In this document: positions 25,952 through 33,696 of the stretch, piece after piece | How positions within the stretch are numbered: position 1 is the stretch's first letter | Layout of the letters: every line of letters starts with the position of its first letter | Assembly: GCA_964612295.1 (NCBI GenBank) | Contig: CAZTDY010000002.1 | Span: 107,439 to 171,438, forward strand | Direction: 5' to 3' | DNA: 64,000 bases | Source: CAYQJL01 sp964612295 | GTDB taxonomy: Bacteria > Eisenbacteria > RBG-16-71-46 > CAIMUX01 > WJJG01 | Program-made: the position numbers and the translations under genes | The notes under the pieces: model-generated | Database searches by the model: none | What the model saw: the letters and a program-made list of their open reading frames with translations, nothing else | What the model was told of the DNA's origin: nothing

Positions 25952-27751
25952 GTGGAACGGATCGTAGGCGAGGATGCCGTCGAGCGCGTTCGGCAAGCCT
26001 CCGACATCGTCGAGGTGCTGGGCACCTACCTCGATCTGCGCCCCGCGGGGCGCAGCTTCAAAGCCTGCTGCCCGTTTCACAAGGAAAAGACGCCCTCGTT
26101 CCACGTTTCACCCGACCGCCAGTTGTTCCACTGCTTCGGATGCGAGGTGGGCGGCGATGTCTTCAGCTTCGTGATGAAGCATGACGGTCTCACCTTTCCC
26201 GAGGCGCTGGAGAAGCTGGCCCGCCGGGCGGGTGTCGAACTCCCCGAGAGATCCGGTCCGCGGGGCCCCGATCGGGGGAAGCTGATCGAGGCCCATCGGG
26301 AGGCGGTCCGATACTATCGGGCGGCCCTCGGAGCCCCCACGGGCGAATCCGCGCGCCAGTATCTCGGCGAGCGGGGGACTCCGGAGACGGTCCTGGGCGC
26401 CTATTATGTGGGATACGCCCCGGGAACCGGGCAGGCGCTGCTTGAGTTTCTCAGAAAGAAGTTCCCCGTGGAGCTTCTGGTGGCGGCCGGCCTGGTCGGC
26501 CAGGCGGATGGGGGGCGGCTCTACGACCGCTTCCGGGATCGGGTGGTGATCCCGATCCTCTCGGTTGCTGGAGATCCAATCGGTTTCGGAGCGCGAAGTT
26601 TGCGGCCGGATGCAGAGCCGAAATACCTCAACACGCCCGAAACCGCGATCTACAAGAAGGGGCGCATCCTGTTCGGACTGCCTCAAGCACGGGCGGCGAT
26701 CAAGGATGAGGGTCGGGCAATCGTCGTGGAGGGCTACTTCGACGCCCTGGCGATGAGTTCGGCCGGCCTCCACGCGGTCGTGGCCCCTTGCGGAACGGCC
26801 TGGACGATGGACCATGCCCGGCTCCTGCTCCGCTACACGCCCCGGATCGTCTTTCTGTTCGACGGCGATCCGGCTGGGGAGAAGGCGGCCTGGCGGGCCC
26901 TGGAAGCCACGCTTCCGATCCAGGCGGAGATTGGCATCGTAGTTTTGCCCTCTGGAATGGACCCGGATGACATGGTTCGGGGTGGAAACTCGGACGAGCT
27001 TGTCGCCCTGCTGCGGGAGCCGATGAGCCCAGTGGGTTTTGCCCTGGATTCTCTGCGCCGCCAAGGGGTGGACGGTCCGCCGGGGATGAGGCGAATCGCG
27101 GCCTTGCTCGCGATCGTGGGAAACGTGGTTTCCCGCGAGATGATGATCGATGAGGCGGCCGAGAAGGGCCGTATCGCCGCCCGGGTGCTCCGCCAGGAGG
27201 TGGAACGCCTGCTGGCGCAGCGGCCCAGAGCACGGCGCACGCGGCCGGAGACGGAGAGCCCCGAGGGGCCCGTGCGGCTCGCGCCTCTGGAGGAGGCCGT
27301 CCTCAGGCTGGTGGTTGCCAGACCGGATGCCGTCGGCGTCATCCGGGAGGCCGCCCGGGGGGTGGCTGGATTGCGGGAGGGCGTGAGGGAACTCTTGACC
27401 TGGATCGATGATCGCACGCGCTCGGGGCAGGCCCCCGAACCACCCGAGATGCTCCGGCGTATCGGCCATGAGTTGGGGGATCAGATCGAGGTGGGTTTTC
27501 TGCTCACTGAGTCCCCGCTGGAAAACAGCGACCAGTTCCGCGAAGACCTAGTGCGGCATCTTCGCGAACAGGCGCTCGAGGCCCAGCTCGAAACGCTGGG
27601 CTACGAAATCCGCGGGCTCGAGGCCGAGGGCGGCCACGAGGACAAGCTGGCAGTGCTCCTGGCGCGCAAACTCGAACTCGCCCGGGAGCTTTCGCAGCTT
27701 CGGGGCGGCTCCGGAGCCGGCCGCACAGAAAGCACTGGACTAAGACCCTAA
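25952..27751 (+). CDS. dnaG: DNA primase
   Basis: Makes RNA primers at the replication fork. The 599-residue protein starts with ERIVGEDAVERVRQASDIVE and has the CHC2 zinc finger (Cys40, His43, Cys61, Cys64), the RNA-polymerase domain with IGFGARSL and PKYLNTPET, and the Toprim motifs VVEGYFDAL and FDGDPAGEKAA. The C-terminal region is a less conserved helicase-binding domain. GTG 25952 has GGAG 6 nt upstream and lies 19 nt after mutS2; earlier in-frame GTGs add no conserved sequence. It precedes rpoD by 43 nt. The end contains a short tandem repeat, two copies of CTAAGACC. Confidence 0.96.
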   Translation: MERIVGEDAVERVRQASDIVEVLGTYLDLRPAGRSFKACCPFHKEKTPSFHVSPDRQLFHCFGCEVGGDVFSFVMKHDGLTFPEALEKLARRAGVELPERSGPRGPDRGKLIEAHREAVRYYRAALGAPTGESARQYLGERGTPETVLGAYYVGYAPGTGQALLEFLRKKFPVELLVAAGLVGQADGGRLYDRFRDRVVIPILSVAGDPIGFGARSLRPDAEPKYLNTPETAIYKKGRILFGLPQARAAIKDEGRAIVVEGYFDALAMSSAGLHAVVAPCGTAWTMDHARLLLRYTPRIVFLFDGDPAGEKAAWRALEATLPIQAEIGIVVLPSGMDPDDMVRGGNSDELVALLREPMSPVGFALDSLRRQGVDGPPGMRRIAALLAIVGNVVSREMMIDEAAEKGRIAARVLRQEVERLLAQRPRARRTRPETESPEGPVRLAPLEEAVLRLVVARPDAVGVIREAARGVAGLREGVRELLTWIDDRTRSGQAPEPPEMLRRIGHELGDQIEVGFLLTESPLENSDQFREDLVRHLREQALEAQLETLGYEIRGLEAEGGHEDKLAVLLARKLELARELSQLRGGSGAGRTESTGLRP

Positions 27752-27794
27752 GACCAGGTATAAACGGAAGTTCTTGTCTGGAGGACTCCTACGT

Positions 27795-29591
27795 ATGGCT
27801 CAGCCAAAGATGTCCAAGCCCGTAAGTAAGTTGCGGGCCCTGGCGCTTCGCCAAGGTTATCTGACCGAAGAACAGATCCTCGAGCAAACCGAGGCAAAAA
27901 AGGACATCGGGGCCCAAGTGGACTCGATGGACGATGCCTTCTGCATGATGCGCGAGCTCGGACTGGATATCTTCGAGTCGGAAGATGAGGCGCGCCGCAA
28001 AGTAAAGCAGGTTCGTCAGGCCGAAGAGGATCGGACGCCGGCGCGTCCCAGCCTCACCCCGGCCATCCGCTACGACGACCCCGTGCGCATGTACCTGCGC
28101 GAGATGGGGAAGGTGCCGCTGCTCAACCGTGAGGGCGAGGTGGCGATCGCCAAGCGGATCGAGGCGGCTGAAGAGAAGATCCAGGGCACGATGTTCTTGC
28201 TGCCCTGGGCGATCCGTGACCTGCAGCTGACCGCCGAGAAGCTGAAGGAAAACCGCGCCAAGCTCGAGGATCTGGTCCAGATCGACATGGGGAACTGGAC
28301 CGCCGACTTCTCGAGCAAGAGAGAACGCCGGCGCGCCATCCAATCCGTCGGGCGGATCGTCAAACGTCATCAAGAGTACTTGAAGTACGAGCAGCAGCTC
28401 TCGCGGCGCCTTTCGGAGCGCAAGCGCACCCAGGTAGAGAAGCTGCGCGACAAAGCCCACAAGAAGCTGGGTGATGAGATCAAGAAGCTCGGGGCCAGTC
28501 CCAAGCTGATCGAACGCATCGGCCTGCGCCTGAAGCGGGAAGAACTGCGTCTGATCGAGGCCGAGCGCGAGATGTTCAGGCACGAGGAACAGCTTCACGA
28601 TCTTCAGGTCAAGATCGGCGCCTTGGAGGGCGCGGCCGCGAAGTCGAAAAAGCGTGCGACGAAGAAGACGGCCGCGAAATCCAAGAAGAGGAAGGCCGAC
28701 GAGGAGGCCCTGGCCGCTCTGGTGGCCGAGGAGTCCGAGGTCAGCAAGGTCTTCCGGAACGCGCGTCGGAAAGTCCGCCGGATCGAGTCCGAGGCGGGGC
28801 TGAAGTGCGAAGTCGTGCACGCGCAGATGCGCCTGATCCAGGAAGCCACGTTCGAACGCGAGACCGCCAAGAAGGAGATGATCGAGGCCAATGTCCGGCT
28901 CGTCATCTCGATCGCCAAACGATACACGAACCGGGGCCTGGAATTCCTCGATCTGATCCAGGAGGGCAACAGCGGCCTCATGCGCGCGGTCGACAAGTTC
29001 GACTACCGCAAGGGATACAAGTTCTCGACCTATGCCACCTGGTGGATCCGCCAGGCGATCACGCGCGCCATCGCGGATCAGGCGCGCACCATTCGCGTGC
29101 CGGTGCATATGATCGAAGCGATCAACAAGGTCGTGCGCACCTCGCGCAAGCTGGTCCAGGACCTGGGGCGCGAGCCTTCGCCGGAGGAGATCGGTTCGAA
29201 ACTCGATCTGCCGGCCGAGAAGGTGAAGAGCGTGCTCAAGGCCGCCCAGGAACCGATCAGTCTCGACCGGCCGATCGGGGAAGACGACGACTCGAACCTC
29301 GCGGACTTCATCGAGGATACATCGGCGATATCCCCGGCTCACTCGGCGACCTTTGCCATGCTCCGCGATGAGGTCAACAAGGTCCTCGATACGCTCACGA
29401 AGCGTGAGGCGCGCGTCATCCGCCTGCGCTTCGGGCTGACCGAAGACGGTTGTCCCCGCACGCTCGAGGAGGTGGGGGCTTTCTTCAACGTGACCCGCGA
29501 GCGGATCCGGCAGATCGAGGCGAAGGCGCTGCGCAAGCTTCGCCATCCCACGCGCCGCCGGAGGCTGCACAACTTCCTGGAGATGGTGTAG
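27795..29591 (+). CDS. rpoD: RNA polymerase primary sigma factor (sigma70)
   Basis: The housekeeping sigma factor. In 598 residues: region 1.1 (about 1-60), region 1.2 with DPVRMYLREMGKVPLLNREG (95-114), a non-conserved region (about 126-345), region 2 with NVRLVISIAKRYTNRG, QEGNSGLMRAVDKFDYRKGY and FSTYATWWIRQAI, region 3, and region 4 with TLEEVGAFFNVTRERIRQIE. The non-conserved region contains an unusual Lys/Ala-rich stretch (281-304, KSKKRATKK...KSKKRK) inside a long coiled coil. ATG 27795 has GGAGGA 9 nt upstream; TTG 27774 is possible but weaker. It closes the rpsU-mutS2-dnaG-rpoD cluster; two tRNAs follow. Confidence 0.97.
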   Translation: MAQPKMSKPVSKLRALALRQGYLTEEQILEQTEAKKDIGAQVDSMDDAFCMMRELGLDIFESEDEARRKVKQVRQAEEDRTPARPSLTPAIRYDDPVRMYLREMGKVPLLNREGEVAIAKRIEAAEEKIQGTMFLLPWAIRDLQLTAEKLKENRAKLEDLVQIDMGNWTADFSSKRERRRAIQSVGRIVKRHQEYLKYEQQLSRRLSERKRTQVEKLRDKAHKKLGDEIKKLGASPKLIERIGLRLKREELRLIEAEREMFRHEEQLHDLQVKIGALEGAAAKSKKRATKKTAAKSKKRKADEEALAALVAEESEVSKVFRNARRKVRRIESEAGLKCEVVHAQMRLIQEATFERETAKKEMIEANVRLVISIAKRYTNRGLEFLDLIQEGNSGLMRAVDKFDYRKGYKFSTYATWWIRQAITRAIADQARTIRVPVHMIEAINKVVRTSRKLVQDLGREPSPEEIGSKLDLPAEKVKSVLKAAQEPISLDRPIGEDDDSNLADFIEDTSAISPAHSATFAMLRDEVNKVLDTLTKREARVIRLRFGLTEDGCPRTLEEVGAFFNVTRERIRQIEAKALRKLRHPTRRRRLHNFLEMV

Positions 29592-29673
29592 TCGCGCGCC
29601 TGGGTGAGCGGACGATTGACCCCAATGCGCGGGCTTTGGTAGAGTGCTGCACGGCTCGCGCTTCGGGACTCAA

Positions 29674-29746
29674 GGGCCCATAGCTCAGTGGTTAGAGCCG
29701 CCGGCTCATAACCGGCTGGTCCTTGGTTCGAATCCAAGTGGGCCCA
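29674..29746 (+). tRNA. tRNA with CAT anticodon (elongator tRNA-Met or tRNA-Ile2)
   Basis: A 73-nt cloverleaf: acceptor GGGCCCA/TGGGCCC, D-arm TAGCTCAGTGGTTAGAGC, anticodon stem GCCGG/CCGGC with loop CTCATAA, T-arm TTGGTTCGAATCCAA, discriminator A. CCA is not encoded. Base 1 pairs with base 72 and the anticodon stem lacks the three G:C pairs of initiators, so it is not tRNA-fMet. The D-arm and anticodon loop resemble both elongator Met and lysidine-modified Ile2 tRNAs. Confidence 0.93.
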
Positions 29747-29769
29747 AGCGTCCATCGGGGCGTTTCGGA

Positions 29770-29842
29770 GGGCGGTTAGCTCAGCTGGCAGAGCATCGGC
29801 ATCACAAGCCGGGGGTCACAGGTTCAAGTCCTGTACCGCCCA
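29770..29842 (+). tRNA. tRNA-Val (CAC)
   Basis: A 73-nt cloverleaf: acceptor GGGCGGT/ACCGCCC, D-arm TAGCTCAGCTGGCAGAGC, anticodon stem TCGGC/GCCGG with loop ATCACAA (anticodon CAC, reading GUG), T-arm ACAGGTTCAAGTCCTGT, discriminator A. CCA is not encoded. It follows the CAT tRNA by 23 nt and is probably processed from the same transcript. Confidence 0.93.
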
Positions 29843-29886
29843 AGAGTGGAGAGCAGACCCACAGGCTGCTTCCATCATTGGATTTG

Positions 29887-29911
29887 GGGCGCGCTTGGGG
29901 GCGCGCCCTTT
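29887..29911 (+). terminator. Rho-independent terminator after the tRNA pair
   Basis: GGGCGCGC (29887-29894) and GCGCGCCC (29901-29908) form a perfect 8-bp stem with a TTGGGG loop, followed by TTT. It would end the rpoD/tRNA transcript about 60 nt before the zinc-ribbon gene. Confidence 0.6.
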
Positions 29912-29972
29912 CCATGTCCCCTGGACACTGTGATCGCGAGATGGGTTTGGCGGTAGAGCAAGGAGGTTGCCC

Positions 29973-30683
29973 ATGCGCGAGCAAATAGCGGTTCTTCAGA
30001 AGCTCTCGCTCCTCGACGAGCAAGTCCTCGAGGCCCGCAACCTCGTCAAGGCCAGAGAGGCCGATCTCGAGCGCCAGCGGGGAGAGGAATCGGTCCTGCA
30101 GGGCGCCCTGAGCGCCGAGAAGAAGGCTCTGGATGAGGCGCTTGGCCGTCACCGGGATGCCGACCGGGAAGTCTCCACCTGCCGCGACCGAAAGGCGCAC
30201 TTCGAGAAGCAGCTTCGGGAAGTCAAGACGGACATCGAATACCAAACGTTGCTTCGCGAGATCTCCACCATGGAAAGCAAGGCGAGCGAGTGGGAGGATC
30301 AAATCCTCGAGCTCATGGAGTTCGAGGAGGCCTCGGAGGCCAAAGTCGGGGAGATGAGCAAACGGCTCTCCGCTTTGGGAAAACAGACGACGGACCTCGA
30401 ACAGGTGGCTAAGGACACGGCCGCACAAGCTCAGAAGAGCATTGCCAAGCTCGAACGCGCGAGAGAGAAACTCCTCGGTGAGTTGAACGCGAAGATCCTC
30501 GGCAAGTATGAGCGTCTACGCGATCTCCGCGGGGATCTCGCGATCGTTCCCGTGATCGAGGGCGCCTGCGGCGGATGCCACTATGGGCTTCCGCCGCAGG
30601 TGGCCAACGAGGTGCGTCAGGGACAGGAGATCCGGTTTTGTGAAGGATGCGGGCGGTTTCTCGTAGCCGCCCAGGAGGCATAG
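29973..30683 (+). CDS. Coiled-coil protein with C4-type zinc ribbon (DUF164 type)
   Basis: A 236-residue cytoplasmic protein. Residues 1 to about 175 are an almost unbroken charged coiled coil (for example EARNLVKAREADLERQRGEE). The C-terminal zinc ribbon has two C-x-x-C pairs, CGGCHYGLP and FCEGCGRFL. This matches the C4-type zinc-ribbon family (DUF164, CT398-like), whose members are proposed to bind nucleic acid or the rod of secretion/flagellar machines; the function here is unknown. ATG 29973 has AAGGAGG 6 nt upstream. It is followed directly by rnpB, a frequent neighbour of this family as I recall. Confidence 0.88.
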   Translation: MREQIAVLQKLSLLDEQVLEARNLVKAREADLERQRGEESVLQGALSAEKKALDEALGRHRDADREVSTCRDRKAHFEKQLREVKTDIEYQTLLREISTMESKASEWEDQILELMEFEEASEAKVGEMSKRLSALGKQTTDLEQVAKDTAAQAQKSIAKLERAREKLLGELNAKILGKYERLRDLRGDLAIVPVIEGACGGCHYGLPPQVANEVRQGQEIRFCEGCGRFLVAAQEA

Positions 30684-30707
30684 ACTAGAGACGGATCTGT
30701 TTTTGGA

Positions 30708-31111
30708 ATCCGGAGCCGGTGAGGTGGTTGCGGGAGGCTCGCGTAAGCGGGTCGCCTGAGGAAAGTCCGAGCTCCAGAGGGCAGGGTGCTGGGTAACGCC
30801 CAGTGGGAGCAATCCTAAGGAAAGTGCCACAGAAAACAAACCGCCCCGGGAGGCGGGTTCCCCTGGGAATCCGCCGCCAGACCGAGGTAAGGGTGAAACG
30901 GTGAGGTAAGAGCTCACCAGCACTGGCGGTGACGCCGGTGGCTCGGTAAACCCCACCCGGCGCAAGACCAAGTAGGGAAGGATGAGGTGGCCCGCCTCGC
31001 TTGACTTCCGGGTTGGTCGCATGAGCCGGTCGGTAACGGCCGGCCCAGATAAATGACCACCACGGACCGTTCGCGGTCCGGACAGAACTCGGCTTACGGC
31101 CGGCTCCGGTT
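30708..31111 (+). ncRNA. rnpB: RNase P RNA, bacterial class A
   Basis: The catalytic RNA of RNase P, which trims tRNA 5' ends. The core is unmistakable: GAGGAAAGTCC (30758-30768), GGGCAGGGTGCTGGGTAACGCC, AAGGGTGAAA, GGTAAACCCCACCCGG and ACAGAACTCGGCTTAC (31082-31097). Helix P1 is a 10-bp pairing of CCGGAGCCGG (30710-30719) with CCGGCTCCGG (31100-31109), which fixes both ends. The RNA is about 404 nt. No strong terminator follows; the next gene starts about 50 nt later. Confidence 0.96.
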
Positions 31112-31158
31112 CCTTTGTCTGCGGTCTTTGTCAGTTGTATCGGGAGGGGCGAATCGGT

Positions 31159-33696
31159 GTGATCAGCGGATCCCGGAAGACGGCCTCCGCGGCCGGCCCA
31201 GTCGCCCAAAGCACCAGGTTTCTCCGTGTGCTCCCGCCGACCGCGCTCTTCGCCGGCGCCTTTCTGCTGACGCTCTTGATCGGTTTCGCCCAGCTGAACA
31301 GCTCGCGCACGGAGCGACCCCCCATCAGCGGCGACAGCGCCAAGTATCATGCGCTGGCCGAGGGCATCGAGCAACTGGTCGGCCAGCCCTCTTTGTGGTC
31401 CGATCTCCTCAGCGGCGACCTCGCGCCGGAGGTGCGTGAAGAGCTTGGCCTCGACCGGTGGGAATTCCAGCACGCGCCCGCCTACGTGATTCCCCTGGGC
31501 CTGGGCTATGCGCTCATGCCCAACAACGAAGGGGTGGGCCGCGCATTCTCGCTCCTGTTCTATGCCGCCTCGGCCGGCCTGCTGCTGCTCATCGCGCGCC
31601 GCTTGCTGGGGCCCTTCTGGTGCTGGTTGGCGCTCGCAGGCTACATCCTCTACCTGCCGCTTCTGTATTTCGCCACCGGAATCCAGACCGAGGGGTTCGG
31701 CGGCCTGGTGCTCCTGCTCGTGAGCTTTCTGCTCCTGCAATGGCATCGGCGTCCCGGACGGAACACCGCCCTCCGGCTGGGCCTGGGACTGGCGCTGCTC
31801 TTCCTTGCCAAGACCACCTTCCGGCCTCTCGCGATCCTCTTCCTGGTCGGCGAACTCGTGTGGCTCATGCGCGGGCGGTCCGGGCGTCGCTTCGGCCTGC
31901 CCCTCCTGCTCGCGACGCTCGTTCCCCTGGGGCTCTGGTACGGCGCCCTCCTGGCCGCCCACATCCCGGTGGAGAATATCTCCCGAACCGGGGAGAGCCA
32001 GCTGTGGCTGTACCGGGGTAACTATGTCCCGAATCAGGGCTGGGAAACGACGGCCATGGGCGACCCGATCAACGACATCATTGATGAAGCCGGAAAGGAG
32101 CTCCGCGAGGCGGGCGGCGACGAGATGACGCCGGACGAGCGGCAGCGGCAGCTCTACGGGCGAGCGTTTCGGAAATCGCTGGCCCGATACCCGGGGGGCT
32201 GGCTTGCCCTGGTCGCCAAGAAGGCGAAGCTCTATTGGACCTACCCGGCCCGCAAGACCAGCCTGCCGACCGTGCTGGGCGACTACTGGATTCCGCGGTG
32301 GATTCACCTCTGCCTCTATCCGCTCGGGCTCCTGGGATTGGCGGTGCTGATGCGGCGCGCTCCCGCGCTCTGTCTGCCAGCACTGCTGGCTCTGGGGGTC
32401 TCCGGCGTTCACGCCCTGAGCCACCTGGTGGCGCGCTATCAGATCCCCGCCCTTCCGATCTGGGGGATCATCGCCCTCGTGGGGCTGCGTGCCTTCGGCC
32501 TGACGTTTCGGCGCCTTTGGGCCCGGCGGTCCTGTCTGCCGCAGAGAGATCGGCGATGGGGATGGGCTCTCCTGGCAACGCTGCTGGTGATCCTGGGCTG
32601 GGGGCTGACCGCACCGGCATATGGTCGGTCGGTCGCCGAGGGGTGGCGGTGGTATCTGCTGGGGGCCGGGCTGCTCGGCCTCGGGCTGGCTCTCCTGGGG
32701 CCCTTCCTGGTCTTCCTCGGCCGCCAGGCCGACCCGAAGCGCCGGCGCAGTGCCTGGTGGCTGGGTGTCGCTCCCCTCATCTTCGGTCTCACCACGCTGG
32801 GAGAGGTCATCAGCGAACCGGACTGGGATGCCTTTTCCGCGACCCTCCGCAGGCCGGGGGACCTGTTGATCCAGCGGATTCCGGTGGGCAATTCGCAGCT
32901 GACGCGACCGGACCTCTTCACCGACGCTTGGGTGGAGATCGACATGCTGCGATCGATCGAGGGGTCCTTCACCCTCGAGGTCTGGGCCGGCGGCGAGCAT
33001 CTCCAGACATACACGGACAGCGTGGGCGCCGCGTACGAGTCCTTCCTCTTCGATCCCGCGATCCACCCGGCCCAGGATCGCTACCGGAGGGTGGCGGACA
33101 AGTATGCTCACTTCGTCGATCGGCGCCTCGCCCGGGAGTACGGCGAGCGAAATCCACGCTTCGACTACTTCCGTCGCTGGGTCCGGGTGCCGGTGCCGCA
33201 GCACATGTTGGGTGGGGATTTCCTGCAGGTCGAGCTGAAGTTGACGAACGCTACAGGAGGGGGCTGGGTCCGCGTCTACGGTGACCTCTTCCCCGAGCGG
33301 GGGGAGGGCAGGCAGTTCCGTGGTCCGGCCATCGGCGAGAACCCGAACGATTTCTCCCACTACCGGGCCGAGTTTTTTGCCGGTGATCGCGAGCGCATGG
33401 ATGCGCGCCTGACCTGCGGGCATCTCCTGCGCAGCCGGGAGGCGCTTTCGCAGCGGCTCGAGGGTGGACAGAGGGCCCGTCTGGGGGATCGCCCGGGACA
33501 GTCGCAGGGGGAACTTCGCATCCGGCTACGGGTGGCTCTGCAAGGAGCACTCGTTTACCGGGACGACGAGACGGGCACCCCCCAGCGAATTTGGACCCTG
33601 ACCCCCCAACCGGAAGACCGACTGGTCGATCCGGGCGGCATTCGCAAGTTTCGGTGGTGGAGGAGCGCGCACTTTGACGGCACCTGGATCTACTAG
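31159..33696 (+). CDS. Polytopic membrane glycosyltransferase-like protein (GT39/ArnT-like)
   Basis: An 845-residue integral membrane protein. The first ~560 residues hold about ten or more hydrophobic segments. A first extracytoplasmic loop has SGDSAKYHALAEGI, reminiscent of the Asp-containing catalytic loop of PMT/ArnT-type lipid-linked sugar transferases, and a later loop carries YRGNYVPNQGWE and YARYPGG-like sequence. The last ~280 residues are soluble and beta-rich. Donor and acceptor are unknown. The start is uncertain: GTG 31159 (GAGGGG 9 nt upstream) or TTG 31135. Its 3' end overlaps the next gene by 23 nt, so it begins a four-gene overlapping envelope operon. Confidence 0.72.
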   Translation: MISGSRKTASAAGPVAQSTRFLRVLPPTALFAGAFLLTLLIGFAQLNSSRTERPPISGDSAKYHALAEGIEQLVGQPSLWSDLLSGDLAPEVREELGLDRWEFQHAPAYVIPLGLGYALMPNNEGVGRAFSLLFYAASAGLLLLIARRLLGPFWCWLALAGYILYLPLLYFATGIQTEGFGGLVLLLVSFLLLQWHRRPGRNTALRLGLGLALLFLAKTTFRPLAILFLVGELVWLMRGRSGRRFGLPLLLATLVPLGLWYGALLAAHIPVENISRTGESQLWLYRGNYVPNQGWETTAMGDPINDIIDEAGKELREAGGDEMTPDERQRQLYGRAFRKSLARYPGGWLALVAKKAKLYWTYPARKTSLPTVLGDYWIPRWIHLCLYPLGLLGLAVLMRRAPALCLPALLALGVSGVHALSHLVARYQIPALPIWGIIALVGLRAFGLTFRRLWARRSCLPQRDRRWGWALLATLLVILGWGLTAPAYGRSVAEGWRWYLLGAGLLGLGLALLGPFLVFLGRQADPKRRRSAWWLGVAPLIFGLTTLGEVISEPDWDAFSATLRRPGDLLIQRIPVGNSQLTRPDLFTDAWVEIDMLRSIEGSFTLEVWAGGEHLQTYTDSVGAAYESFLFDPAIHPAQDRYRRVADKYAHFVDRRLAREYGERNPRFDYFRRWVRVPVPQHMLGGDFLQVELKLTNATGGGWVRVYGDLFPERGEGRQFRGPAIGENPNDFSHYRAEFFAGDRERMDARLTCGHLLRSREALSQRLEGGQRARLGDRPGQSQGELRIRLRVALQGALVYRDDETGTPQRIWTLTPQPEDRLVDPGGIRKFRWWRSAHFDGTWIY

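Noticed and set aside
27736..27760. Tandem CTAAGACC repeat at the end of dnaG as a possible attachment site or mobile-element scar
   Set aside because: Only two short copies and no integrase, tRNA end or flanking duplication nearby.
30685..33423. 912-codon minus-strand frame over rnpB and the membrane-protein gene
   Set aside because: It crosses the RNase P RNA and is antisense to a transmembrane protein; the composition (Gln/Glu/Arg/Pro-rich) is that of an antisense shadow.
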